DNA of 64,000 nucleotides from an uncultured Coprococcus sp. (GTDB taxonomy: Bacteria > Bacillota > Clostridia > Lachnospirales > Lachnospiraceae). The stretch spans positions 49,015 through 113,014 of the forward strand of contig CAKQIY010000004.1 in NCBI GenBank assembly GCA_934247115.1, in the 5' to 3' direction. Positions 26,140-35,009 of the stretch are shown in pieces. The stretch's first letter is position 1, and every line of letters begins with the position of its first letter. The translations under genes were made by a program, and so were the position numbers. The notes under the pieces were generated by a model, which was given only the letters and a program-made list of their open reading frames with translations, did not search any database and was not told the origin of the DNA.

Positions 26140-27234
26140 TTAACGGTTATAGATCCTGTAGCCTGCGGCCTTCAGTACATCCTGCGCATTCTTTCTTGCA
26201 TCAGCATCGTAGAATGAGAGTCTGAGAACTCCTTCCTCATCCTCCCGGTTATGGGAGACTCCTATGTTCTTGAGACTTATCTTTGCCTCTGCGATAAATG
26301 CTGTCACCTTTGCTATCGCACCAGCCTCATCAGGGATATCCACGAACAGTTCATGGTGCATTCTTATGACACCGCTGCTGTTGTTAGGAATGGAATCTCT
26401 GTAGTCCCTTGCGGATGCAAAAAAAGCATTTATTCCAGCCGCATCGCGCTGTTTAATATGATAAATCATTTTGTCTATAAGCTCAACATATTCCTGAAGA
26501 CCGTTCACGATATTGTCAGGATTTGCCAGTAGGATATGCTCCCATACCACCGGATTGGAGGATGCGATCCTGGTTATATCCTTGAAGCCTCCGGCTGCCA
26601 GTGATTTGAATATATTGTCCGGGCTGTCTGCCGCTGCGACAAGGTTGACCAGTGACGCTGCTATGACGTGGGGAACATGGCTTATGTAAGAGGTTATACG
26701 GTCGTGCTCAACAGGTGAATAGGTGATCGGAATCGCACCCAGATCTCCGATAAATGTGGAGAACTCCTCAGTCTTGCCTGGCATAACTCCGTCTGCAGGT
26801 GTAATGAAGTAGTAGGCATTCTCTATGAGCCTGTCGGTTGCCGCCTCGTAGCCGGATCTCTCAGAGCCGACCATAGGATGTCCGCCGACAAAATATCTGG
26901 CAAGCCCAAGCTCTTGGACTGCTTCATATATGTCGAGCTTCACACTCCCGACATCAGTCAGTATAGTGCTGTCTGTAAGAAAAGGCTTGAGCTGGCGCAG
27001 ATATTCTATGTTATAGTGGACAGGTGCGCACAGAAAGATATAGTTACACCCAGCTATAGTATGTATGTCATCTGTATATTCAGTCAGCGTCCCATCGGAG
27101 ACAGCTTCCTTGAGCGTGAACAGATTATTGTCAAAACCGACTATTCTGTAATCAGGGAAAATACGGTGGATGGATTTGGCAATAGATCCTCCGATAAGTC
27201 CCAGACCGATAAATCCTATTGAAAAATCATTCAT
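26140..27234 (-). CDS. tyrA: Prephenate dehydrogenase with ACT domain
   Basis: The 364-residue protein starts with a NAD(P)-binding fold (GFIGLGLIGGSIAKS), continues with the prephenate-binding helical domain (GGHPMVGSERSGYEAA and the SHVPHVIAASL stretch), and ends in an ACT domain (about 290-364, HELFVDIPDEAGAIAKVTAF) that usually senses tyrosine. I chose ATG 27234 because AAAGGAG sits upstream; an extension to 27330 has no ribosome site. It makes 4-hydroxyphenylpyruvate for tyrosine. Confidence 0.93.
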   Translation of the reverse strand: MNDFSIGFIGLGLIGGSIAKSIHRIFPDYRIVGFDNNLFTLKEAVSDGTLTEYTDDIHTIAGCNYIFLCAPVHYNIEYLRQLKPFLTDSTILTDVGSVKLDIYEAVQELGLARYFVGGHPMVGSERSGYEAATDRLIENAYYFITPADGVMPGKTEEFSTFIGDLGAIPITYSPVEHDRITSYISHVPHVIAASLVNLVAAADSPDNIFKSLAAGGFKDITRIASSNPVVWEHILLANPDNIVNGLQEYVELIDKMIYHIKQRDAAGINAFFASARDYRDSIPNNSSGVIRMHHELFVDIPDEAGAIAKVTAFIAEAKISLKNIGVSHNREDEEGVLRLSFYDADARKNAQDVLKAAGYRIYNR

Positions 27235-27508
27235 TTTACGTTCTCCTTTAACAGTTTGACGCATAAAAGCGTTAAAGCATCTATTGGCGATTATACAGCC
27301 TTTTGAATGACAGGGCAAGAGAAGATTCACATTGCAATAAAAAAACTTGACTATCAGATGTGGATATTAAGCTAAAATAAGAAGTAAGGGAATTGTATAA
27401 GCTGAAGATTTGTACTAAAATCTTTGTGAAGAACGCAGACGATGCACATAAGAAAGGATACTGATGTGTGCGTTTGTCTACCGACCATTATTAGGAGGAT
27501 AATTTATT

Positions 27509-28780
27509 ATGATAGATACATTATGCAGACTGCTGGACGCGGGCGTTACGCAGTTTCATGTTGTGAGGGAATGTGAAGCTGTGCTGCAGGATCATGGTTA
27601 CAGAGAACTTGATATTGGGGAGTGCTGGGATCTTACGGCCGGAGGAAGATATTATGTGAAGCCATATCCATCCATGCTGGTGGCATTTGCCGCAGGGGAG
27701 ATGCCTGAGTATGGCAGGCTGAATATAGGTCTGGCACACACAGATTTTCCAATGCTCAAGATCAAGACCCAGCCGGATATGAACAGAAGCGGTTACCAGA
27801 CATTGAATGTAGAGCCGTATGGTGGACTTATCAAGGAGACCTGGTTTGACAGACCGCTTGGAATTGCTGGCAAGGTCATGGCGCAGACCACGGATCCGTT
27901 CAGACCGAAGACATATCTGTACGATTCAGAACGTGCCATGTGTATAGTGCCAAGTCTTGCTCCGCATCTGAGAAAGGACGCACCCGGGGAGAAGATGAAT
28001 GTGCAGAAAGAGCTCATACCGGTATATGGCCTGGATGGTCAGAATGTGAAGGACAGAGATATATTACAGTATGTGGCAGATGATCTTGGGCTTTTGAAGG
28101 ACGATATTCTTGATTACGATCTGTACCTGTATAACATGGATGGAATGGAGATAGTAGGGGCAGATAAGGATATGATATCTTCTCCGAGACTTGACAATGT
28201 GACTTCAGTATCGGCACTAGTTGATGCCATGTGCAGAGATATAAATGGCAATAATACAAATGTTATAGCATTGTTTGACAATGAGGAGATAGGCAGCAGA
28301 TCAAAGCAGGGAGCAGATTCGGTGCTTCTGTCGGAGATAATAAAGCGGATTATGGATGGACTGGACCTTGAGGCTGGAGCAAAAAATCGTCTCATGAAGG
28401 ATGCGTTTATGCTGTCACTGGATGTAGCACATGCAACCCATCCCAATTATTCAGAGAAAAGTGATCCGACAAATCAGATTGTAATGGGGTGCGGAGCGGC
28501 ACTCAAATCAAGTGCAAGCCAGAGATATGTGTCTGACAGTGAGGCATCTGCGATTATCATGGCTCTGTCGAGAAAACATGATATAAAGATACAGCGCCAG
28601 GTGAACAGATCGGGGATGGCAGGAGGACAGACTCTTGGTCCTATAGCTTCATCTTATCTGCCGGTCAGGGCTGTGGACATGGGAATACCTATACTGGCCA
28701 TGCATTCAGCAGTGGAACTGGGAAGTGCGGAGGATTATGCCCAGCTTGAGAAGCTGTGCGGGGCCGTATTTGGAATGTAG
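27509..28780 (+). CDS. apeB: M18-family aminopeptidase
   Basis: The 423-residue protein is a zinc aminopeptidase of family M18. It has the family features in order: LAHTDFP with the first metal His, the region with FDNEEIGSRSKQGADS holding the bridging metal and catalytic Glu residues, SLDVAHATHPNY, and the C-terminal metal His region ILAMHSAVE. M18 enzymes form dodecamers and remove N-terminal, often acidic, residues. AGGAGG lies before ATG 27509. Confidence 0.93.
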   Translation: MIDTLCRLLDAGVTQFHVVRECEAVLQDHGYRELDIGECWDLTAGGRYYVKPYPSMLVAFAAGEMPEYGRLNIGLAHTDFPMLKIKTQPDMNRSGYQTLNVEPYGGLIKETWFDRPLGIAGKVMAQTTDPFRPKTYLYDSERAMCIVPSLAPHLRKDAPGEKMNVQKELIPVYGLDGQNVKDRDILQYVADDLGLLKDDILDYDLYLYNMDGMEIVGADKDMISSPRLDNVTSVSALVDAMCRDINGNNTNVIALFDNEEIGSRSKQGADSVLLSEIIKRIMDGLDLEAGAKNRLMKDAFMLSLDVAHATHPNYSEKSDPTNQIVMGCGAALKSSASQRYVSDSEASAIIMALSRKHDIKIQRQVNRSGMAGGQTLGPIASSYLPVRAVDMGIPILAMHSAVELGSAEDYAQLEKLCGAVFGM

Positions 28781-28811
28781 TATGTTGAAATCAGGTATTT
28801 GAGCAATTTAC

Positions 28812-28840
28812 TTGTGCAGTTATTACGATTGTGTTACAAT
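28812..28840 (+). promoter_or_regulatory. Promoter of the amidase gene
   Basis: TTGTGC (28812-28817) and TACAAT (28835-28840), 17 bp apart, 46 bp before the start codon. Confidence 0.6.
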
Positions 28841-28886
28841 AAGATGATGTATTTTTAACTTCAATAATCACTTACGGAGGACATTC

Positions 28887-30023
28887 ATGAAGAAGAAATA
28901 TTTAAGATATGCAGTGCTTTGCCTGGGCCTTGCATCCATGCTTGCATTTGCCGGATGCGGAAGCAAGAAGAGCGATGCGACCACAGAGAAGCAGACAGAG
29001 ACGGAGGCAACCACAGAGGCCACAACTGCTGCAACCACAGAGGCGACTACAGAGGCACAGCCTGAGAAAGATAAGGACGGATTTACGATCTGTAACGATA
29101 AGGTCAAAACCCTTGATTATGTCAATGTAAGGACAACACCATCAACTGATGGTGAAATATATCAGGAGCTTGCCAATGATGTTGAATTGGACAGAGTTGG
29201 ATATAATGACGAGTGGAGCAAGGTATCCATAGATGGCGGAGAATATTATATATTCTCAGAGCTTCTCGAGGTCGTAGGCGGAGGAGTTAAGTCTGACGCG
29301 TCTACGGAGGCGACCACAGGGGATTCTTCAGATACCACAACAGAGCAGGCTGTGTCGTCCAACATCGGCGCAGGCAAGATGATCGTCATTGATGCCGGAC
29401 ATCAGCAGACAGCCAACAGTGAGACAGAGCCTATAGGTCCTGCAGCTACAGAGACCAAGGTGAAGGCCACGACAGGCAATACAGGGGTTTCAACAGGAAT
29501 CACGGAGTACGAGCTGAATCTCCAGATAGCTCAGAAACTTGAAGCAGAGCTGACGGCAAGAGGCTATTCAGTTAAGATGATAAGAACTTCGAATGATGTG
29601 GATATAAGTAACGCAACGAGAGCCGAATATGCCAACAACCTCAATGCGGATGCGGTTATCAAAGTCCATACGAATGGATCAACAGATGATACGGCCACAG
29701 GCGTTATGACTGTGTGTCAGACGTCATCGAATCCGTACAATTCAGGCATTTATGACAAATGTAAAGATCTGGCAACAGATGTTCTGTCAGGATTGCTTGC
29801 ATCCACAGGAGCAAAGAGCGATGGAATATGGGAGACTGATACCATGAGCGGAATCAACTGGAGCACTGTTCCGGTAACAATAGTAGAGGTTGGCTATATG
29901 ACAACAGCTTCAGAGGAAGCTCTTCTCGTGACAGACGATTATCAGAGCAAGATCGCGAAGGGAATCGCTGATGGAGTTGATACCTATATAACAGGACTTG
30001 CAGGCAGCAAGACGACGAATTAG
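28887..30023 (+). CDS. Lipoprotein N-acetylmuramoyl-L-alanine amidase with SH3-like domain
   Basis: The 378-residue protein has a lipoprotein signal (lipobox LAFAGC, Cys24), a Thr/Glu-rich linker made of repeated TEATTEA-like units (about 33-58), an SH3-like domain (about 60-130), a second linker, and a C-terminal Amidase_3 domain (about 165-375). The zinc site is visible: DAGH, the Glu in TEYELN, and VIKVHTN, with the catalytic Glu in VEVGYM. It cleaves the bond between muramic acid and the stem peptide outside the cell. GGAGG precedes ATG 28887. Confidence 0.92.
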   Translation: MKKKYLRYAVLCLGLASMLAFAGCGSKKSDATTEKQTETEATTEATTAATTEATTEAQPEKDKDGFTICNDKVKTLDYVNVRTTPSTDGEIYQELANDVELDRVGYNDEWSKVSIDGGEYYIFSELLEVVGGGVKSDASTEATTGDSSDTTTEQAVSSNIGAGKMIVIDAGHQQTANSETEPIGPAATETKVKATTGNTGVSTGITEYELNLQIAQKLEAELTARGYSVKMIRTSNDVDISNATRAEYANNLNADAVIKVHTNGSTDDTATGVMTVCQTSSNPYNSGIYDKCKDLATDVLSGLLASTGAKSDGIWETDTMSGINWSTVPVTIVEVGYMTTASEEALLVTDDYQSKIAKGIADGVDTYITGLAGSKTTN

Positions 30024-30050
30024 AACAATATACAAAAATATGACAGACAA

Positions 30051-30092
30051 AAGACAGGGATCGTGAAATGTTTATTTCACGGTCCCTGTTGT
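30051..30092. terminator. Terminator shared by the amidase and the pseudouridine synthase genes
   Basis: ACAGGGATCGTGAAAT pairs with ATTTCACGGTCCCTGT (one G-T pair) around a short loop. The 3' arm encodes the last codons and the stop of the convergent minus-strand gene. The T tract is weak on both sides. Confidence 0.7.
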
Positions 30093-30800
30093 CTGTAGTG
30101 AGGAGATTTCATCGTCTGTCAGAGCTCTGTAGTGTCCTGTTGCAAGAGATTCATCCAGTCTCAGTGCCCCCATGGATATCCTTCGGAGATATGTCACAGA
30201 CATACCCTCTGCCTGAAACATACGCTTCACCTGGTGGAAACGTCCTTCGGTGATGGTGAGTTCGACAGTGGAGTGGCATGTCTCCATGTCGGCGGACAGG
30301 ATCTCCAGGCTGGCGGGAAGAGTTTTCTTGTCGTCACCTATATCCACTCCGCATCTGAAGTGAGCAGCAGTTTCGTCTGTCACATATCCGTCGATCTCCG
30401 CGTAATATGTTTTGGGTACATGGTGAGCTGGCGATAGTAGTCTGTGCGACAGTGCTCCATCATTTGTTATAAGGAGAAGCCCCTCGGTGTCTATATCCAG
30501 TCTGCCGACGGGGGCAAGATCCCGCGTGTTCTCACCTTCAAGAAGGTCCAGTACAGTCCTGTGCAGATTGTCGCTGGTGGCGCTGACACATCCTGCGGGT
30601 TTGTTCAGAAGAAAATATCTGTATCTGGAATAATTCAGAGCCTTACCATTATATATTATAGTATCATTGTTCTCATCTATCTTTATATCTGAGGATCTGG
30701 CCGGAACTCCATTGATGGTGATGGCGCCTTTTTTTACATATTGCTTGACCTGGCTTCGGCTGCCGATACCCATTTCCACTAGAAATTTATCAAGTCTCAT
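30072..30800 (-). CDS. RsuA/RluB-family pseudouridine synthase
   Basis: The 242-residue protein has an N-terminal S4 RNA-binding domain (MRLDKFLVEMGIGSRSQVKQ) and a pseudouridine synthase domain with the catalytic Asp in GRLDIDTEGLLL. This type modifies small-subunit rRNA (RsuA) or large-subunit rRNA (RluB/E/F); the length fits RsuA. ATG 30800 has AAAGGAG upstream, which rules out the longer frame to 30887. Its end overlaps a terminator hairpin. Confidence 0.9.
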   Translation of the reverse strand: MRLDKFLVEMGIGSRSQVKQYVKKGAITINGVPARSSDIKIDENNDTIIYNGKALNYSRYRYFLLNKPAGCVSATSDNLHRTVLDLLEGENTRDLAPVGRLDIDTEGLLLITNDGALSHRLLSPAHHVPKTYYAEIDGYVTDETAAHFRCGVDIGDDKKTLPASLEILSADMETCHSTVELTITEGRFHQVKRMFQAEGMSVTYLRRISMGALRLDESLATGHYRALTDDEISSLQTTGTVK

Positions 30801-30945
30801 AATGAACTCCTTTGCATATGATGACCTATGATACCATAAAAATGGCTTTTTTTCAGCATAAAAGGCAAATGTTACAGAACACAACATATCGTTATATGTT
30901 CTTGTAAAAAACCACTAGAAATTGATGTTTTTTTGTCATATTTGG

Positions 30946-30974
30946 TTGACATGTTGACATGTGTAGTGTATTAT
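30946..30974 (+). promoter_or_regulatory. Strong promoter of the SH3 protein gene
   Basis: TTGACA (30946-30951) and TATTAT (30969-30974), 17 bp apart. The -35 box is part of a duplicated TTGACATG. The leader to the start codon at 31075 is about 95 bases and holds no other recognisable signal. Confidence 0.75.
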
Positions 30975-31074
30975 ATTTAACAGAAATGTAACAAATGCGG
31001 CAACTTTGTAAAAAATAGATTACGAAATACTACATAGAATATAGATTGAATTAAGGGTAAAAGAGGAAAAATAA

Positions 31075-31692
31075 ATGACAAGATCACGCAGCAAGTTTGG
31101 AAGATTTGTAGATCACATGAGAAGGAATGTTCTCAGTTATAAATATTTAAGACATAACATTTTGATGACAGCTCTGGTGGTTGTTATAGCGCTTTGTGTA
31201 TTTGCTGTCATCAGTTTTGGAGAGAAGGCTGACCCGCTTGCGGATGAATTATATGCGAACGATAGTGTCACGTTAGTGAAGAGCGAGGCCGTTATGATGG
31301 CCAGCGGCAGTGTTGAACTTGCCATGGAGGCAGCTATGCCTGCAGGAAGTTCGGTATCGGCCAATGACACAGCCAGAGTTGCCAGCAATGCATCAGGCAA
31401 TATACAGTCTGTAGAAGCAGCATCTACCGAAGCAGTGGCAACAACTGAGGAAGCAACAACAGAAGAGACCCCTTCAGAGGTACTTCCGGGCGTAACAGCA
31501 TCAGTATTGTATGATGGTGTGTATGTCCATACAGAGCAGTCATCAGATTCTGATATCATAGCTACAGTGAACAGTGGAGAGATGTTCGACGTTGTATCAC
31601 AGGATGAGAGCTGGATAGGAGTTCAGTTATATGATGGCTCGATCGGATATATTTCAACAGAATATGTAAGTGTGGATGCCTCACTTCAGTAG
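31075..31692 (+). CDS. Membrane-anchored SH3-domain protein
   Basis: The 205-residue protein has a basic N-terminus, one membrane helix (about 30-48, LMTALVVVIALCVFAVISFG), a long Ala/Ser/Thr/Glu-rich linker, and a C-terminal bacterial SH3 domain (about 140-200, DGVYVHTEQSSDSDIIATV). SH3 domains of this type bind peptidoglycan. The protein lacks a catalytic domain, so it may be a wall-binding or sensing protein. A very good promoter and a strong terminator make it a single-gene transcript. Confidence 0.8.
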   Translation: MTRSRSKFGRFVDHMRRNVLSYKYLRHNILMTALVVVIALCVFAVISFGEKADPLADELYANDSVTLVKSEAVMMASGSVELAMEAAMPAGSSVSANDTARVASNASGNIQSVEAASTEAVATTEEATTEETPSEVLPGVTASVLYDGVYVHTEQSSDSDIIATVNSGEMFDVVSQDESWIGVQLYDGSIGYISTEYVSVDASLQ

Positions 31693-31738
31693 TAGTGTAT
31701 ATGAGTACCTTTCACCCAGGTACGACCCAGTAAGACAG

Positions 31739-31790
31739 AAAAAGCAAGCCGCATGTCATTTCCGGATGGCGTGCGGCTTGCTTTTTTATT
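31739..31790. terminator. Terminator after the SH3 gene
   Basis: AAAAGCAAGCCGCA pairs perfectly with TGCGGCTTGCTTTT and is followed by further T. Its A-rich 5' side lets it also end the convergent response-regulator transcript. Confidence 0.92.
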
Positions 31791-31807
31791 GTTGTATTGA
31801 CTGCTGC

Positions 31808-32461
31808 TCATTTGGCTAGCTTTTTGTAGTAGAAGCACGCCAGCTGTGTGCGGTCTCTCAGCTGCAGCTTGTCAAGGATGGAACTGATATAGTTTCTCAC
31901 TGTACCCTCGCTCAGATACAGGCTTGATGCGATTTCTTTGTTATTCAGACCATCTGCAACAAGCCTGATAATATTCATTTCCTTGGAACTGAGTTCGTAT
32001 TCGATTTCGGCAAATGGTGATGCCTGGGCATCTGAAGAGGCTGTGTCCATGTGTCCAAGAAGATCCGGGAGTTTTCCAACTATCTCATCCCCGAACACCG
32101 TCTGTCCATTGTATACTGCTTTTACTGCCGGTGCGATACTCTCAAAATTCTGCTTTAGTATATATCCCTTTGCACCGAGGCTCAGTGCTTTGATTATATA
32201 TTCGTCATCTGAAAATGTTGTCAGGAGAAGTATGCGTGCATCCGGGTGAGCGGCCATGATAGCCTCAGATGCCTCAAGTCCATTTATATTCTCCATGCGG
32301 ATGTCCATGAGGAGAACGTCCGGGTTATATTCCTCATACAGTCTGATCGCATCTGCTCCGCTGCTTCCGGTGGCGGATACTTGTATGTCATTACAGGCTT
32401 CGAGTATGGTCTGAAGTGACAGGGCTACAAGCTGGTCATCGTCTATTATAACTACATTCAT
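31808..32461 (-). CDS. NarL/LuxR-type response regulator
   Basis: The 217-residue protein has a receiver domain (acidic pair DDD at 7-9, phospho-acceptor Asp in LLMDIRM near residue 54, Lys in GYILKQ) and a C-terminal LuxR-type helix-turn-helix (LNNKEIASSLYLSEGTVRNYIS). It lies 55 bp downstream of the sensor kinase gene on the same strand. The divergent ABC exporter genes are the probable target, as in the LnrJK and similar systems. AAAGGAG precedes the start. Confidence 0.92.
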   Translation of the reverse strand: MNVVIIDDDQLVALSLQTILEACNDIQVSATGSSGADAIRLYEEYNPDVLLMDIRMENINGLEASEAIMAAHPDARILLLTTFSDDEYIIKALSLGAKGYILKQNFESIAPAVKAVYNGQTVFGDEIVGKLPDLLGHMDTASSDAQASPFAEIEYELSSKEMNIIRLVADGLNNKEIASSLYLSEGTVRNYISSILDKLQLRDRTQLACFYYKKLAK

Positions 32462-32516
32462 TTGTCTGTTCTCTCCTTTATTTAATATCGGGTTATTTGT
32501 CCTATCTGTTTGACGA

Positions 32517-33674
32517 TCAGTCTGAAAAATCTCTTTTCATTATATTGATCAATATAGAAAAACCATCATCGGTCGATATCTTCATAGTACCTCCGAGCTT
32601 ATTGACCCTCTCCTGGATACTGTTCAACCCCATTCCACCTGAAGGACTGTTTTGTTCCGGAAACGGGCTGGATCTTGTAATGTGCCCATTGTCTGTTATA
32701 TATAGCTGATAGAATGCTGGATGCTCCCTTGCACGTATCTCCATATGGCTGCCATTGCTGTGCTTCAGCGTATTGTTGATGGCTTCCTTAACTATATTGA
32801 TGAATGAGTATTTGATCTCCCGTGGAAGCTTATCTGACATATCGTAATCCATGTGGATGTCCAAGTCACTGACATTTATGATCACATCATCCAGGGCAGT
32901 GTGGAGATCTATGGATTCATCATGGAGATCGTGGACACTTTTTCTCATACTGTCCATAGCGGTGTCGAGCGTGGACTGGAGCTGGGCCAGAGGTTTTTCA
33001 AGACGATCATCTTTGTTGATGACTTTGATGGCACCGGTCTGGAGTATAGATCTGGTGAGCATATGGCCTACATTGTCGTGAATCTCCCGGGCAATCCTGT
33101 TTCGCTCTGACAGGGTGGCGGTGAGCACCATGTTATCCTGATTTTCAAGCAGCTGGCGTGTGTTCTGTGCCACCAGCATATCGTGTTCTGCAGTGTTGTC
33201 CCTCATGGCAAGAAGCTTCGCCCTCAGCAGATTTATCCGGCAGCAGTACACGCTCATAGCAAATGAGAATGCGATGAGGCATATCTGCGGGAGGACTGAC
33301 ATCAGAGGGTATCTGACGCACATATATATGGATAACAGGACAAGTAAGACCGGTGACAGCCGCTGTCTGTATCTGTACATGTCGTAGCTGACTATGGACA
33401 CGAACATATGTATTGGCTGTAGCCAGAATGCGGAGATAAGATACGCGCATACAAGTGTCTCACATATGTATGGATATATTCTGCTGTGGTTTTCAGCAGT
33501 ATTCTCGGAGATCATGTCCACCGCGGAGATACCGGCAAGTGCCGGATAGATCGCGCCGGCAATGAGTGACAGGAGCAGTGCGATGATGAACCGGGTGTCC
33601 GTGGCAGTATTATGCGCATATATCATGACAAATGCTGAGACCAGCAGGAGTCCTTTGTTGATGAGGTGTTTCAT
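32517..33674 (-). CDS. Sensor histidine kinase, DesK/NarX type
   Basis: The 385-residue protein has about five N-terminal membrane helices with short loops (residues 5-140), a linker helix, a HisKA_3 dimerisation domain (NRIAREIHDNVGHML with the phospho-acceptor His) and a HATPase domain (NIVKEAINNTLKHS, then GGMGLNSIQERV). The lack of a large outer domain suggests sensing in or at the membrane, as in kinases that detect membrane-active antibiotics. It pairs with the regulator downstream. Confidence 0.9.
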   Translation of the reverse strand: MKHLINKGLLLVSAFVMIYAHNTATDTRFIIALLLSLIAGAIYPALAGISAVDMISENTAENHSRIYPYICETLVCAYLISAFWLQPIHMFVSIVSYDMYRYRQRLSPVLLVLLSIYMCVRYPLMSVLPQICLIAFSFAMSVYCCRINLLRAKLLAMRDNTAEHDMLVAQNTRQLLENQDNMVLTATLSERNRIAREIHDNVGHMLTRSILQTGAIKVINKDDRLEKPLAQLQSTLDTAMDSMRKSVHDLHDESIDLHTALDDVIINVSDLDIHMDYDMSDKLPREIKYSFINIVKEAINNTLKHSNGSHMEIRAREHPAFYQLYITDNGHITRSSPFPEQNSPSGGMGLNSIQERVNKLGGTMKISTDDGFSILINIMKRDFSD

Positions 33675-33797
33675 AATTATTCTCCATAATGTAGAAAATG
33701 CTGTAGTATATATCGTGCTGTCTGAATAGCCGTGCCAGGCAGTGTGTGCAGCCTAGTGTAATAATTATTATAAATAAATATGAGGGAAAAAGAAACA

Positions 33798-33862
33798 TGA
33801 CAAATGTCACATTGTGAAGATGACGTTGTTCACTGTGAAAACGGATCAAGGGTGTATATAAT
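33798..33862 (+). promoter_or_regulatory. Candidate operator and promoter of the ABC exporter
   Basis: Three short inverted repeats lie side by side: TGACAAATGTCA (33798-33809), TCACATTGTGA (33807-33817) and TTCACTGTGAA (33829-33839). A TATAAT (33857-33862) follows with only a poor -35 (TGTGAA, 17 bp upstream), the usual look of an activator-dependent promoter. Binding by the adjacent NarL-type regulator is inferred. Confidence 0.45.
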
Positions 33863-33976
33863 GAGAGTATGTAATAAAGAATGTAGCATACTGATGCGTG
33901 CAGACTATCATGTTATGAACGACACTCATAAGATAATGAGGGTCAAAAAACAGGATATCAAAACAGGAGGATGTAT

Positions 33977-34924
33977 ATGAGTAATTCATGTAATGCAATA
34001 GAAGTTACCAATCTGGTAAAGAGATACAAAGATCTGCTGGCGCTGGATCATTTCAGCCTGACGGTGAAGGAAGGGGAGATACTGGGGCTTCTCGGACCGA
34101 ATGGATCCGGCAAGACGACAACGATAAACTGTATACTGTCCCTGCTCACATTTGACAAGGGAGACATAAAAGTATTTGGGAAAGAGATGAAGCCAGACAG
34201 CTACGATATCAAGAGGGAGATCGGAGTTGTAATGCAGGATGTGGCTGTGTTCGATGAACTGACAGTGTACGAGAACATTGATTACTTCTGCGGTTTATAT
34301 ATAAAGGATAAGGAGAAGAGACGAAAGTGCGTTGAGGAGACCATGGATTTTGTAGATATTGCGGATTACAGGAAATTCCTTCCAAAGAAGCTCTCGGGTG
34401 GACTTCTGCGAAGACTGAATATTGCCTGTGGAATAGCGCATAAGCCAAAGCTTATATTTTTCGATGAACCGACAGTTGCAGTTGATCCGCAGAGCCGCAA
34501 CAGAATACTTGAGGGGATAAAACGGCTGAATGAGGAGGGGGCAACTATAGTTTACACTTCTCATTATATGGAGGAGGTCGAGCAGATCTGTGACAGGATA
34601 GTCATTATGGACAAAGGTAAATCTGTTGCAGTCGGAACGAAGGATGAGCTCAAGAAGATGATCAAGAACACGGAGACCATAAAGGTTGAGGTGCTTGGAC
34701 TTACAGGCGAACAGATGTCGGAGCTTCGCAGTCAGCCGCATGTGTATGAGGACGAGTATAACGGAGGCATGTTGACACTTAGATATTCCGGCGGAAGACA
34801 CAATCTGGTGAGACTCATGGAATTTTTCAAGGAGCATGACATATCATTTGGCAGGGTAGTCACGGAGCTCCCGACACTCAATGATGTGTTCCTCGAGATC
34901 ACAGGCAAGGAACTCAGAGACTGA
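33977..34924 (+). CDS. ABC transporter ATP-binding protein (ABC-2 exporter)
   Basis: The 315-residue protein has Walker A LLGPNGSGKTTT, a Q-loop (VVMQDVAVF), the signature LSGGLLRRL, Walker B LIFFDEP and the switch His (YTSHYMEEVEQ). A C-terminal extension of about 90 residues is typical of DrrA-like exporter ATPases. I chose ATG 33977 because AGGAGG ends directly before the upstream ATG 33971, leaving no spacer for it. It acts with the two permeases downstream, probably removing antibiotics or lipid-like molecules. Confidence 0.93.
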   Translation: MSNSCNAIEVTNLVKRYKDLLALDHFSLTVKEGEILGLLGPNGSGKTTTINCILSLLTFDKGDIKVFGKEMKPDSYDIKREIGVVMQDVAVFDELTVYENIDYFCGLYIKDKEKRRKCVEETMDFVDIADYRKFLPKKLSGGLLRRLNIACGIAHKPKLIFFDEPTVAVDPQSRNRILEGIKRLNEEGATIVYTSHYMEEVEQICDRIVIMDKGKSVAVGTKDELKKMIKNTETIKVEVLGLTGEQMSELRSQPHVYEDEYNGGMLTLRYSGGRHNLVRLMEFFKEHDISFGRVVTELPTLNDVFLEITGKELRD

Positions 34925-35009
34925 TCTGAATGTAAGTTGGATTATGGATTTATTGAAAGAAACTAATAGTTGTATATTTCAGATGAACCGGGATTAAAAG
35001 GAGAGAAAT

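Noticed and set aside
27347..27378. TTGACT and TAAAAT before the M18 aminopeptidase as a promoter
   Set aside because: The spacer is 20 bp, too long for a confident call; no better pair was found.
29000..29060. Tandem repeat as a CRISPR or minisatellite
   Set aside because: Short degenerate ACC-ACA-GAG-GC codon repeats inside a protein linker; no spacers of constant length. No CRISPR array was seen anywhere in the window.
28868..29107. Val/Ser-rich minus-strand open frame
   Set aside because: It is the complement of the Thr/Glu/Ala repeat linker of the lipoprotein amidase; the repeated codons keep the frame open. The plus-strand gene has a clear signal sequence and catalytic domain.
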